Shown piece after piece: positions 40,300 to 50,342 of a stretch of 64,000 bases of DNA (positions within the stretch are counted from its first letter, which is position 1; each line of letters opens with the position of its first letter). A program made the translations under genes and the position numbers. The stretch spans positions 1-64,000 of the forward strand of contig JAGFZV010000004.1 in NCBI GenBank assembly GCA_017889545.1, read 5' to 3'. Source of the DNA: Bacillota bacterium (GTDB lineage Bacteria; Bacillota; Negativicutes; CTSoil-072). The notes under the pieces are model-generated. The model was not told where the DNA came from. It worked only from the letters and a program-made list of their open reading frames with translations, and did no database searches.

Positions 40300-41223
40300 A
40301 TGAGATTAAACCAATTTGAGTTTTTAGTAGCTTTAAAAAGGTATAAATCTTTTTCTAAAGTCTCGAAGGCTCTTTTAATCTCACAACCTTCTATCAGCAG
40401 AGCAATAAAAGAATTAGAAGAGGAATTAGGTTATATTGTTCTAAAACGAGGACAAAACGGTATAGAATTTACGCCTAAGGGTGAAATGCTAGTGGAAAAA
40501 GCGGAAAACATTATGGGAGAGGTTTATAGCATAAGGGATATTAATTCTGTAATCGAAAGCGATCTAAAGTGCGAAGTCCGGATCGGAACATCTTCCCACT
40601 TTTGCAATGCAGTTGTATTAGATGTTCTCGTGGGATTGAAAGCAGAGTATCCAAAATTGGTTATTAAGCTTATTAACAGTGATGTTAGGCGTGTTATTGA
40701 AGAAATTGCGGCGAAAGACCTGGATGTAGGGATTATTCAAATTAATACCGTTGATGAAAGTCAAATATCAACTGAAATTGAAAAAAACACGTTGACTTTT
40801 ACTGAAATATTTAATGAAGAGATGTGCTTTATTGTAGGACAAAATCACCCTTTATTAAAAAAAGAAAAAGTAAGTATGGTGGAAATTTTGCAGTTCCCTT
40901 TTGTAACTGCAAAAAATTCAACAATTGAATTACTTGCGAATTTTTTTCAAAATTACGGTTATGATAAGGGTTTCATACAAATAAATGATATTGCCAATCT
41001 GAGAAGATTCATTGGGGCGTCTAATTCCGTCGCTGTAATATCCAGGAGTGCTGCTCTTAAAAGTAATACTATTTTTAAAGATAATCTGGTTTCGCTATCA
41101 ATTTCGGATTTTGAGTGGCGCTGCCGAACAGGATGGATTCATAAAAGGAATGCACTTTCCAGCACGGAGGGAATAATTATAAAGGAGCTGACTGATCGTT
41201 GTCGTCAATATAACCAAAAATAG
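40300..41223 (+). CDS. LysR family transcriptional regulator
   Basis: MRLNQFEFLVALKRYKSFSKVSKALLISQPSISRAIKELEEELGYIVLKRGQNGIEFTPKGEMLVEKAENI. Confidence 0.93.
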   Translation: MRLNQFEFLVALKRYKSFSKVSKALLISQPSISRAIKELEEELGYIVLKRGQNGIEFTPKGEMLVEKAENIMGEVYSIRDINSVIESDLKCEVRIGTSSHFCNAVVLDVLVGLKAEYPKLVIKLINSDVRRVIEEIAAKDLDVGIIQINTVDESQISTEIEKNTLTFTEIFNEEMCFIVGQNHPLLKKEKVSMVEILQFPFVTAKNSTIELLANFFQNYGYDKGFIQINDIANLRRFIGASNSVAVISRSAALKSNTIFKDNLVSLSISDFEWRCRTGWIHKRNALSSTEGIIIKELTDRCRQYNQK

Positions 41224-41283
41224 TTTTCAGAGGTAGCTGGAATTTGCCAGGGACTCTGAATTTTCACCCCGTTTTTTATAATG

Positions 41284-41336
41284 AAATCCGCTCCCGGTTA
41301 CTAACGTAATGTTAGCGAATGGAAGCGGATTTTTAT
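41284..41336 (+). terminator. intrinsic terminator after LysR gene
   Basis: AAATCCGCTccc...ggAAGCGGATTTTTATT. Confidence 0.65.
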
Positions 41337-41514
41337 TATTGGTCCATTGTTTTTAAATTGATTGATTTTATTGCTGTTAATAATAACTGATTAGGTTATA
41401 CGCTGCGGTAATAGATCATATTTGTTATTGGTATTTTACTCTCATGGTTTGGAATGATAAGCTTATTGTGAGAATTGTCACAATATGAATTTTAATGATA
41501 TAGGAGGGACTGCT

Positions 41515-41772
41515 ATGCCACCAGTAATTGACAAGGCGAAATGTATTAAATGTGAAATATGTGCACAAATTTGCCCGTTGGATGTTATTCGAGTTGAAAA
41601 AAAAGATCAAGAAAGGGAAATTGTAGTCAAGTATCCTTATGAATGCTGGCACTGTAGAGCTTGTATCAAGGAGTGTTCATCCAATGCCATTACAATGAGA
41701 TATCCATTATCTCACATGATGTTTTATATGGATGTGCCAACTGCAGATAGGAGTGATTGCAAATGCAAGTAA
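41515..41772 (+). CDS. 4Fe-4S ferredoxin, AprB-like
   Basis: MPPVIDKAKCIKCEICAQICPLDVIRVE...YPYECWHCRACIKECSSNAITMRYPLSHMMFYM. Confidence 0.85.
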   Translation: MPPVIDKAKCIKCEICAQICPLDVIRVEKKDQEREIVVKYPYECWHCRACIKECSSNAITMRYPLSHMMFYMDVPTADRSDCKCK

Positions 41773-43439
41773 AGATAAGAAAAGAAATTATTAAAACAGA
41801 ATTGTTAATTATTGGCGGCGGTATCGCCGGCTTGCAGGCCGCTATTACCGCTGGGCAAGAGGGTACTTCTGTTATTGTTGCGGAAAAAGCGGATACTCGT
41901 CGGTCTGGCAGCGGCGCGAATGGAAATGACCATTATATGTGCTATATTCCTGAATGTCATGGAGATGATTTCAAACGAGTGATTAGCGAGATTAATGAAG
42001 GGATGGAAGGAGGACCATGGCAGGATCAAATCATGTTGCGTAAAATGATGAAAAGATCCTATGGCATTATTCAAAAATGGGAATCTTACGGCATCGATAT
42101 GAGACCAACCGGCAAATGGGTATTTGAAGGCCATGCAATGCCGGGTCGGCAGAGATATCATCTAAAGTATGATGGTCAAAATCAAAAAGCGGTTTTAACG
42201 CAGAAAGCGTTAGAAAACGGCGCACAAATAATGAATAAAGTCTTTATCAACGAAGTACTTGTAAACGAAGAGGGCAGAGCTGTTGGAGCGATCGGCTTTA
42301 GTCTGGCTGAAGATGATTCGGAAGTCATCATTTTTCAAGCGAAAGCAGTTTTGCTGGCAACGGCTCAAGCGATGAGAATGTATCCTCATGGGAACCCTAC
42401 TTTTATTTTTAATACTCATAGTTGTCCGGCTGCTGCCGGAGGAGCTGCTATTGGATACCGGGCAGGGGCTAGGTTGGTTAATTTAGATGTTCCGTACATC
42501 CATGCTGGAGTCAAAGGTTTTGCTCGTTCCGGTAAGGCGACCTGGATTGGCGTCCTATCTGATATTCATGGCAAGCCGGTAGGCCCTTTTTTGACCAAAC
42601 CGAATCGAGAAACTGGCGATGCAATGATGGATATCTGGCCTGGTATTTTTGGTGAGCGGCTCGATAATGGGACAGGTCCAACTTATATGAATTGTACCGA
42701 ACTTAGCGAAGAAGATCTAAAGTATCAGGAAAAAGCCTTTGAAAGTGAAGGTATTGATTCTATAACGGAATATTGTGAACAGCGCGGGATTGATCTGCGT
42801 AAAAGCATGATTGAATTTGGTACTTATGACTATTCCTTGGCCCAGAGAGGTATCGATATTAATTTAGATGGAATGACTACGGTTCAAGGTCTTTATGCAG
42901 CAGGAATTTGCTGCGGGAATGTTCGAGGAAATATTACGAATGCATCTGTCTGGGGTGACGTCGTTGGGGAGCACTCAAGTGAATACGTGAAACAGGTAGA
43001 AGAATTTGATATAAGTGAGCATCCCCTTATTAAAGAAAAAATTGATTTCTACATGGAACTAATGACAAAAAAAATCGGGGCCCATTGGCTGGAAGTTAAC
43101 TCTACGCTGCAACGGATTATGAATGATTATGTTGGCTTAAAAGTTCGCTCAGAAACGCTTTTAACGGCTGGAATAAAGTATCTTGCTGATTTGAAGCGGT
43201 ATTCAGTTTCGGAGCTGAAATGTGAAAATTCGCATGAATTGATGCGAACTCTCGAAGTTTTGGATTTAATAGATTTAGCCGAAGCGGTAGCTTTAACCGC
43301 GAAAAATCGTCAAGAAACACGAGGTAATCATAAGCGCGTAGACTTTACTTATACTAATCCATTGTTAAATGATAAATTTCAAACGATTGAAAAAACCAAA
43401 GACGGTATAAAAATGGCATTTAGGGATAAAGAAAAATAG
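41763..43439 (+). CDS. FAD-dependent oxidoreductase, AprA/fumarate reductase flavoprotein-like
   Basis: TELLIIGGGIAGLQAAITAGQEGTSVIVAEKADTRRSGSGANGNDHYMCYIPE; GLYAAGICCGNVRGNITNASVWGDVVGEH. Confidence 0.85.
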   Translation: MQVKIRKEIIKTELLIIGGGIAGLQAAITAGQEGTSVIVAEKADTRRSGSGANGNDHYMCYIPECHGDDFKRVISEINEGMEGGPWQDQIMLRKMMKRSYGIIQKWESYGIDMRPTGKWVFEGHAMPGRQRYHLKYDGQNQKAVLTQKALENGAQIMNKVFINEVLVNEEGRAVGAIGFSLAEDDSEVIIFQAKAVLLATAQAMRMYPHGNPTFIFNTHSCPAAAGGAAIGYRAGARLVNLDVPYIHAGVKGFARSGKATWIGVLSDIHGKPVGPFLTKPNRETGDAMMDIWPGIFGERLDNGTGPTYMNCTELSEEDLKYQEKAFESEGIDSITEYCEQRGIDLRKSMIEFGTYDYSLAQRGIDINLDGMTTVQGLYAAGICCGNVRGNITNASVWGDVVGEHSSEYVKQVEEFDISEHPLIKEKIDFYMELMTKKIGAHWLEVNSTLQRIMNDYVGLKVRSETLLTAGIKYLADLKRYSVSELKCENSHELMRTLEVLDLIDLAEAVALTAKNRQETRGNHKRVDFTYTNPLLNDKFQTIEKTKDGIKMAFRDKEK

Positions 43440-43595
43440 GTTAAGTGATGCATACATTTACCGGATAAAAGTACGTGCAGTTGATTAAGCCTCCTAGACT
43501 TCCGTTTTAGTGCAATAGTCTGGGAGGTGAGAAATCTTTTGGAATTTAGCATGGAGCAATATTGAATAAATTATTAAGCAACGGAGGTATCAGGC

Positions 43596-45077
43596 ATGAG
43601 TGTTCCAGCCAAGGCCACTACTTCATGGTGTACTAATGGAGATTTAATGTATTACATTCATTCATGTATTTGCATTGCAATAATGTTTGGGTTCGGTTTT
43701 CTTGCTCCTGTTGAACCGCTGACTGTTATGGGGATGAAGATAATCGGGATTTTTTTAGGACTTTTATATGGGTGGATGTTTGTGGGTTTAATCTGGCCTA
43801 GTTTGATAGGGTTGCTTGCCTTGCCACTATGCGGTTACATGACGGCCAAACAAATGCTTGCTGTAAGCTTTGGTGATAATGTAGTAATGATGATGTTTTT
43901 CATCTTTATTTTTTCCGCGATTATTGAAGAATGCGGACTATCCAGATTTATTTCGTTATGGTTTATAACCAGGAAATCAGTGATGGGAAAACCTTGGCTG
44001 TTTAGCTTTGTATTTTTAGGGTCTGTATATCTTCTAGGGGCTTTAACCAGTTCATCGCCAGCAATTATTATCGGCTGGAGTATTTTATATGGAATTTGCG
44101 GAGAACTTGGTTTCAAAAAAGGGGATAAATATCCGATAATGATGGTATTTGGAATCGTTTTTGCGGCACAAATGGGGATGTCGCTTATGCCATTTAAGCA
44201 AGTGCCATTGGTTTCATTAGGCGCCTACGAAAAAATGGCAGGAACGACGATTGATTATTTAACATATATGCTTATTTCGGGTGTAGTTGGCATATTGAGT
44301 ATGGTAATACTTGTTTTTATTGGCAAGTATATTTTTAAGCCGGATGTTGAGCCGCTAAGAAAGATGAATTTGCAAGTTTTTGATGTTAAGTCCGGGCTTG
44401 TATTAAACAAGATACAGAAAGTGGTTATGTTTTTCTTATTGCTTCTCATTTTTCTTTTGATTGTGCCTAGTGTATTGCCTAAAACCATGTGGATAAGCAA
44501 AATTTTGTCCACTATTAGTGGAACTGGTGTAGTTATTCTTTTAGTAAGCATTATGTGCTTTTTAAAAGTAGATGGAAAGCCGCTGATGAATTTTAAAAAA
44601 GCTGAAAACACAGGGGTAACATGGGGGATTGTATTATTACTTGCGGCTGTTCAGCCTGTGACGGAAGCATTAACTAGTAAGGCCACAGGATTTAATCCTT
44701 TTGTAATTAGTATTCTGGATCCTGTTTTTGGTGGAACATCAGCATTATTTTTTCTCTTGTTTATGGGTGTTGTTTCAATATTATTAACGAATTTCTGTAA
44801 TAACGGAGCTGTTGCTGTTGCGCTCATGCCGATCGCATATACTTATTCTCAGGCGATGGGTCTGCATCCAGGCATCATCGCGATCATTATTACGCTGGGT
44901 GTCCATATCGCATTTATGACACCGGCTGCCAGTGCCAGTTCCGCCTTGTTACATGGTAATAACGAGTGGATAAATACCAAATCAATATTAAAGATTGGCT
45001 CATATATGTTAGTTGTATCATATGTTTTGATCATTGGCATTAGCCTGATTTTAGGGAAATTAATGTTTAATTATTAG
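43596..45077 (+). CDS. SLC13/DASS-like anion permease
   Basis: About 12 hydrophobic helices; FLGSVYLLGALTSSSPAIIIGWSILY; GVHIAFMTPAASASSALLHGNNEW. Confidence 0.75.
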   Translation: MSVPAKATTSWCTNGDLMYYIHSCICIAIMFGFGFLAPVEPLTVMGMKIIGIFLGLLYGWMFVGLIWPSLIGLLALPLCGYMTAKQMLAVSFGDNVVMMMFFIFIFSAIIEECGLSRFISLWFITRKSVMGKPWLFSFVFLGSVYLLGALTSSSPAIIIGWSILYGICGELGFKKGDKYPIMMVFGIVFAAQMGMSLMPFKQVPLVSLGAYEKMAGTTIDYLTYMLISGVVGILSMVILVFIGKYIFKPDVEPLRKMNLQVFDVKSGLVLNKIQKVVMFFLLLLIFLLIVPSVLPKTMWISKILSTISGTGVVILLVSIMCFLKVDGKPLMNFKKAENTGVTWGIVLLLAAVQPVTEALTSKATGFNPFVISILDPVFGGTSALFFLLFMGVVSILLTNFCNNGAVAVALMPIAYTYSQAMGLHPGIIAIIITLGVHIAFMTPAASASSALLHGNNEWINTKSILKIGSYMLVVSYVLIIGISLILGKLMFNY

Positions 45078-45155
45078 TTGTATTTTTCAGATCATGCTGT
45101 TTTTTGTATCGGTCGAATGGCATTTCGCGACAAAGTTTTAAAAATACCGGTAAGG

Positions 45156-45195
45156 CAATAGCACGCAGTTTACACTTGCAAACTGCGTGCTATTG
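45156..45195. terminator. 16-bp perfect inverted repeat downstream of permease gene
   Basis: CAATAGCACGCAGTTT (45156-45171) / AAACTGCGTGCTATTG (45180-45195); no clear T-run. Confidence 0.55.
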
Positions 45196-45361
45196 ATTCC
45201 TGGAATTAGGATTTATTGCATAGTGTTCACTAGGCAACCATTGAGTCCAATACACGAAGCATTATCTGAATTAACTGTTAATTCTCTTGTTAAATAGACC
45301 AATATTTGGTAAACTAAAAGTGAGGAATAAGCGTAATATCTTGACAGAAAGAGGGATGAAA

Positions 45362-45718
45362 ATGAAAAAGATCAGTTTCTTAGCGTTAATTGTTTTTTTG
45401 CTGATTTCTGTCGGAGGTAATGCAGATGCAGCCGGCAATGTCAGGGTTTATGGCGAATACCTTACGGATGAAAATGGCTACAATTATGGGGTAAGATATT
45501 TTGTTGACAGTACTGTTAATGAAGCCATATATGTCTATCCTTACATATACTCCCAAGATAACGTATTTGGGGATGTTGTGTCCAATCTGGTTCTTTTGCA
45601 GGCGTACGAAAAAGGTGTCAATATCGGGAACTTCCAAGCAAGAGACCGGAGTAAAGCTTGGTCTGTTGATGTGCGGGCGAAGTGGATAGAAGTATCGAAT
45701 TATCCTCCCAAACGCTAA
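45362..45718 (+). CDS. hypothetical secreted protein
   Basis: Signal peptide MKKISFLALIVFLLISVGGNADAAG then 100 aa; RBS gaggg. Confidence 0.6.
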   Translation: MKKISFLALIVFLLISVGGNADAAGNVRVYGEYLTDENGYNYGVRYFVDSTVNEAIYVYPYIYSQDNVFGDVVSNLVLLQAYEKGVNIGNFQARDRSKAWSVDVRAKWIEVSNYPPKR

Positions 45719-45767
45719 AATCACAGGATCAGAATAGAGGATTTTTATTCAACGGAGGAAAATAACT

Positions 45768-46052
45768 ATGAAATCTTCTGTGGAGCGGTTTGATTTTATC
45801 GTTGGATTTATAACAATTATAGTCGTCTGTAATGGGATCATATATCTGATGCCGGAACCCAAAACAGGAGCAGTCGTTGTATGGCTGGTAGGCATGTGTG
45901 TGCTGGCGCAGTTATGTTATCGACGACTGCTTGACCTAAAAGAAAACCCTTGGAAGTGTCTGATCATTTTTGTGCCAATTTTGAATTTGTTTTTTATTCT
46001 AAGGCTAATGCTGAAAAAAGGAATTCCACCAAAAAGAAATTCACCGGAATAG
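45768..46052 (+). CDS. hypothetical small membrane protein
   Basis: RBS ggagg; three hydrophobic segments. Confidence 0.6.
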   Translation: MKSSVERFDFIVGFITIIVVCNGIIYLMPEPKTGAVVVWLVGMCVLAQLCYRRLLDLKENPWKCLIIFVPILNLFFILRLMLKKGIPPKRNSPE

Positions 46053-46386
46053 CATGCGTCAGGGACTGTAGAAAATGAAACGGGGTATTTTAATTTTGGG
46101 ATGATTACTTAGGAATGCACTTAATATTCCTCAAAATTACAAATTCTAATTTCAATTTGCAAAGCCATGGGTGTTAAATTATGATCGTCTAGACTTGTGT
46201 TTAGGCGCTTATTTTTCTTAATGGGGAACTATTGCACGGAAATTTAATACACAGAATTTAGAAGGGTTTTGTGTATTTGCACGGAATATTTATACAAAAA
46301 GGCATCCCCTAAAAGTTTGAGTCGCCGAGTCGCTGGCATTTTAAGAAACGCGAAGGATAAAGTAAAGGAAAGAGGGAGAACATAGT

Positions 46387-47403
46387 ATGAATTATAAGGA
46401 ATTATTGGAAAATGCACGTACCTGTATTGGCAGTTACTGCAAGGCATGTAATATCTGTAATGGTGTTGCCTGTAAAAATAGCATTCCTGGACCAGGCGCA
46501 AAGGGTGTTGGCGATACAGCCATCCGCAACTATCAGAAATGGCAGGAAATTCGTGTCAACATGGATACACTCTGTGCAAACAGAACAGTCGATACAAAAC
46601 TGGAATTGTTTGGACAGACGTTTGAATATCCGTTTTTTGCTGGGCCTGTCGGAGCAGTAAATATGCACTATAGTGATAAATTCAGCGATAAGACTTATAA
46701 TGATACCCTGGTTTCTGCCTGCATGGAAAACGGAATAGCTGCGTTTACCGGTGACGGTACAGATCCGCAAGTCATGGAGGGTGCAACAGCGGCAATAGCC
46801 AAAGTGAATGGCCGTGGCATTCCCACTATTAAACCCTGGAATATTGATATAATCAAAACCAAAATGGATCTGGTGCATCAGGCAGGTGCTTTTGCTGTTG
46901 CCATGGATGTAGATGCAGCCGGTCTGCCGTTTTTAAAAAACATGACGCCCCCGGCCGGCGGAAAATCAGTTGATGAGCTTCGCAAAATTTCTGAGATTGC
47001 AGATATTCCTTTTATCGTCAAGGGAATTATGAACATAAAAGGTGCATTGAAGGCGAAAGAGGCAGGTGCAAAAGCAATTGTTGTTTCCAATCATGGCGGC
47101 AGAGTGCTGGATCAGTGTCCGTCAACTGCGGAAGTGCTTCCGGAAATTGCCGCAACCGTCGGAAGAGACATGAAGATTCTCGTTGATGGCGGGATCCGTT
47201 CAGGTACTGATATTTTCAAGGCGCTCGCACTTGGTGCAGACGGTGTCTTAATCTGCCGACCGTTTGTCACCGCTGTTTATGGTGGCGAAAAGGAAGGCGT
47301 GAAGATTTATATTGAAAAATTGGCTGGCGAATTAAGGGATGCGATGATTATGTGTGGTGCGTTCAGTCTGAGTGAAATCACAAAAGATATGGTGCGTAAA
47401 TAA
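46387..47403 (+). CDS. alpha-hydroxy-acid oxidizing (FMN-dependent) family protein with Cys-rich N-terminus
   Basis: IPFIVKGIMNIKGALKAKEAGAKAIVVSNHGGRVLDQCPSTAEVLPEIAATVGRDMKILVDGGIRSGTDIFKALALGADGVLICRP. Confidence 0.9.
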   Translation: MNYKELLENARTCIGSYCKACNICNGVACKNSIPGPGAKGVGDTAIRNYQKWQEIRVNMDTLCANRTVDTKLELFGQTFEYPFFAGPVGAVNMHYSDKFSDKTYNDTLVSACMENGIAAFTGDGTDPQVMEGATAAIAKVNGRGIPTIKPWNIDIIKTKMDLVHQAGAFAVAMDVDAAGLPFLKNMTPPAGGKSVDELRKISEIADIPFIVKGIMNIKGALKAKEAGAKAIVVSNHGGRVLDQCPSTAEVLPEIAATVGRDMKILVDGGIRSGTDIFKALALGADGVLICRPFVTAVYGGEKEGVKIYIEKLAGELRDAMIMCGAFSLSEITKDMVRK

Positions 47404-47461
47404 CGAGTTCGACTGTTGGACGGTACGGTAAGGCCAAAACTAAGCGAAAGGACGGTAGATC

Positions 47462-48013
47462 ATGATGGCGTTTGTGGAATTGCCGATTGAAAAAGCGTTC
47501 ATGCTATTTGAGCCTGGGCCTGTTATTCTGGTCACGACGAATGACGGCACGAAGGATAATCTTATGACGATTTCCTGGCACATGGTAACGGATTTTACTC
47601 CGCGTCTGGCACTTACTACCGGCCCATGGAATTACTCGTTTGGGGCGCTGACTCAAAAAAAAGAATGTGTTCTGGCCGTTCCGGCCATTGATATTGCCGA
47701 GAAGGTTATTCGTATTGGGGATTGCTCCGGCACCTGTGTTGACAAATTCAAGACATTTGCACTGACGCCGTTGCCAGCCAGTGAGGTTAATGCGCCGTTA
47801 GTTGCTGAATGCCTTGCCTGTCTGGAATGTCAAGTGACCGATTATATTGAAGATCCCGGCATTTTTCTATTGAGAGGGATCCGGGCATGGATTGACAATG
47901 ACCGTAAGGAACGGAGAACATTCCATGCCGTCGGCGATGGCACATTCGTGGTCGACGGAGAAATCATGAATCTGCGTCATTTGATGGCGGATAAAATTCC
48001 TCCTGGTGTCTGA
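47462..48013 (+). CDS. flavin reductase family protein
   Basis: LFEPGPVILVTTNDGTKDNLMTISWHMVTDFTPRLALTTGPWNYSFGAL. Confidence 0.85.
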   Translation: MMAFVELPIEKAFMLFEPGPVILVTTNDGTKDNLMTISWHMVTDFTPRLALTTGPWNYSFGALTQKKECVLAVPAIDIAEKVIRIGDCSGTCVDKFKTFALTPLPASEVNAPLVAECLACLECQVTDYIEDPGIFLLRGIRAWIDNDRKERRTFHAVGDGTFVVDGEIMNLRHLMADKIPPGV

Positions 48014-48062
48014 TAACGCATGACCATTATTTATGATGAATAGATGAGGAGAGTGTTGCCTT

Positions 48063-48458
48063 ATGAAAAAAATATCACCATCCATGGATGAATGGCTCAA
48101 AGAAGCAAAAGCCGATCCAGCGGCTTTACAAGTTGGCATGTTTTTGGTCCATAATGGCGTTGTTCGACAGACACCCAAAGCCCAGGTCCGCCAGGGATTT
48201 GATGACGGATCGCAGGTAAAGGGAATGGAATTTGCATATGATGATGCGAAAGTGGATGCAGTGATTGCCGAAACCTATAAAATGAAGGGCATATTCTATA
48301 TTAGAGTTTGGTTGAATGAAGGCCAGCTTGAATTAGGCGACGACATCATGTATGTGCTGATAGGCGGCGATATCAGGCCGCATGTTGTCGATGCATTGCA
48401 ATTCCTGGTTGGCAAGATCAAAAACGAATGTGTTACTGAAATCGAACAAAAGCAGTAA
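48063..48458 (+). CDS. MoaE-like molybdenum cofactor biosynthesis protein
   Basis: VGMFLVHNGVVRQTPKAQVRQG...GIFYIRVWLNEGQLELGDDIMYVLIGGDIRPHVVDALQFLVGKIKNEC. Confidence 0.75.
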   Translation: MKKISPSMDEWLKEAKADPAALQVGMFLVHNGVVRQTPKAQVRQGFDDGSQVKGMEFAYDDAKVDAVIAETYKMKGIFYIRVWLNEGQLELGDDIMYVLIGGDIRPHVVDALQFLVGKIKNECVTEIEQKQ

Positions 48459-48634
48459 ACGGAACGATAACAGGCTGTGTGAAGGATAAAAGGAAGCACT
48501 TCTGCTTCTGCAATGTGGAATTATCTTTTTAGCAAAAAAGAACGATCGATACCGACAGATTCCATTCCTGCAATAAAAACAGATCTTCTGGCCTCAAGTA
48601 ACTGATCGAAAAAATTAAAGAGCATAATGATGCA

Positions 48635-48678
48635 GAATATAGTTGAGGCAGAGTTTCTACTCTGCCTCAACTATATTC
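48635..48678. repeat. perfect 19-bp inverted repeat with 6-nt loop
   Basis: GAATATAGTTGAGGCAGAG (48635-48653) / CTCTGCCTCAACTATATTC (48660-48678). Confidence 0.95.
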
Positions 48679-48810
48679 GCCGATAGCATCTATTCTTAGG
48701 CTTAGCACGGTGAAAATTTTCTAAAAAAGCAGGAAGAATGGCTTCGAAGATGAAAATAGAAAGTATCACAAATTATCTGCAGTACAAATATTCAAAAGGC
48801 GGTGTGACTT

Positions 48811-49689
48811 ATGAGAGAACCATTATTTATTGGTTCGGCAACAGCGATTGTAACTCCATTTACCGAAGATGGCGTAAATTACCCGGCACTGGCGGAATTT
48901 ATTGAGTTTCAGATTAAAAACGGTTCGGATGCAATTGTTGTCTGCGGAACCACTGGAGAAGCTTCTACCATGCCGGACAAAGAGCATATTGAGGTTATTA
49001 AGTTTACGGTTGATACAGTGAATAAGCGGGTGCCGGTTATTGGCGGTACCGGCAGCAACGACACCCGGCATGCTATCGAGTTATCGAAAGAAGCAGAGGA
49101 TGTTGGCGTCGACGGAATTTTATCAGTTACCCCCTACTATAATAAAGCCACGCAAAAGGGGTTATATCAGCACTTTAAGATGATTGCCGATAGTGTCAAA
49201 ATTCCAATGATTATGTATAACGTACCGAGTAGAACAGGGATGAATATGAACCCTGACACGGTAAAGTCGTTATCGGAAATTGACAATATTATTGCGATTA
49301 AAGAATGCAATCTCGGGCAGGTTGGCGATATCGTTAATTTATGCAGTTCGGATTTTTCCGTGTATTCCGGCGATGATCCGGTAGTTTTGCCGGTACTGTC
49401 ACTCGGCGGCAAAGGGGTCATTTCTGTTATGGCAAACATCATTCCCCGGGATACTCACGATATGGTGATGAACTTTTTCCAAGGGGATATTAATGGCGCC
49501 ATCAAGATGCAATTGCAGACTTTAGACCTGATAAAGGCGTTATTCAGCGAAGTAAATCCTATCCCTGTGAAGGCTGCCGTGAATCTGCTGGGCTTCAAGG
49601 CCGGTCCATGCCGAATGCCTCTCACGGAACTTTCTGAGCATAACCTTGAGCTTCTTCGCAAAGAAATGCAAGCTTATGGGCTGATTTAA
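48811..49689 (+). CDS. dapA: 4-hydroxy-tetrahydrodipicolinate synthase (DapA family)
   Basis: GSATAIVTPFTEDGVNYPALAEFIEFQIKNGSDAIVVCGTTGEASTMPDKEH; PYYNKATQKGLYQHF; PSRTGMN. Confidence 0.92.
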   Translation: MREPLFIGSATAIVTPFTEDGVNYPALAEFIEFQIKNGSDAIVVCGTTGEASTMPDKEHIEVIKFTVDTVNKRVPVIGGTGSNDTRHAIELSKEAEDVGVDGILSVTPYYNKATQKGLYQHFKMIADSVKIPMIMYNVPSRTGMNMNPDTVKSLSEIDNIIAIKECNLGQVGDIVNLCSSDFSVYSGDDPVVLPVLSLGGKGVISVMANIIPRDTHDMVMNFFQGDINGAIKMQLQTLDLIKALFSEVNPIPVKAAVNLLGFKAGPCRMPLTELSEHNLELLRKEMQAYGLI

Positions 49690-49694
49690 ATAAA

Positions 49695-49739
49695 AGGGCA
49701 TGAAGTTCTTCTTTTTACAAAAGACTTCATGCCTTTTTT
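49695..49739 (+). terminator. intrinsic terminator after dapA
   Basis: AGGGCATGAAGTtcttctttttacaaaagACTTCATGCCTTTTTT. Confidence 0.85.
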
Positions 49740-49866
49740 AGTACACCAGAAAGTATAAATTTTATCTGGTGTACATAAGTGCAACCAGCGGCTTCCGCCA
49801 TCGCTATAAATGCTCGGCGCAAGCCGGGTTTTCTAAATTAGTAATTTAGAATCTGTTTATGCAGCC

Positions 49867-50295
49867 TTATTTTACAATCATAACTGGAATGTCGGAATAA
49901 GTCACAAGCTGATGCGCCACACTGCCTAAAAGGAGTTGGCCAAAACCACCCAAACCGCGTGTGCCGGCAATAATCATATCCGCTTTTTCTTGCCGTGCAT
50001 AATTGATGATTTCTGAGGCCGGATTGCCATGCAGCACTTTGCTGTGTACTTCGATGTGCCTCCCTGTGCAATATTTTTTTGCGGTTTCGACTTTTTTTTC
50101 ATAGATATTTTCAGCGTTTGCTGCCCATAAACTATAATCCATACCTTCCGACACTGCAACGGGTATTTCAGAAACGACGGATACCAATGAAATTTCCGCA
50201 GCTAAACTCTGTGCCAAATTTGCCGCTGTTGTGAGTGCCTTTTCACTGTCATGTGACCCATCATACGCAACAACAATCTTTTTGAAAGCCATCAT
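49867..50295 (-). CDS. universal stress protein (UspA family)
   Basis: KKIVVAYDGSHDSEKALTTAANLAQ...MIIAGTRGLGGFGQLLLGSVAHQLVTYSDIPVMIVK. Confidence 0.92.
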   Translation of the reverse strand: MMAFKKIVVAYDGSHDSEKALTTAANLAQSLAAEISLVSVVSEIPVAVSEGMDYSLWAANAENIYEKKVETAKKYCTGRHIEVHSKVLHGNPASEIINYARQEKADMIIAGTRGLGGFGQLLLGSVAHQLVTYSDIPVMIVK

Positions 50296-50342
50296 GTAAC
50301 CCTCCTCGTTTTTTCTTTACCGCAAAGGAAAAGCAACTTTCT

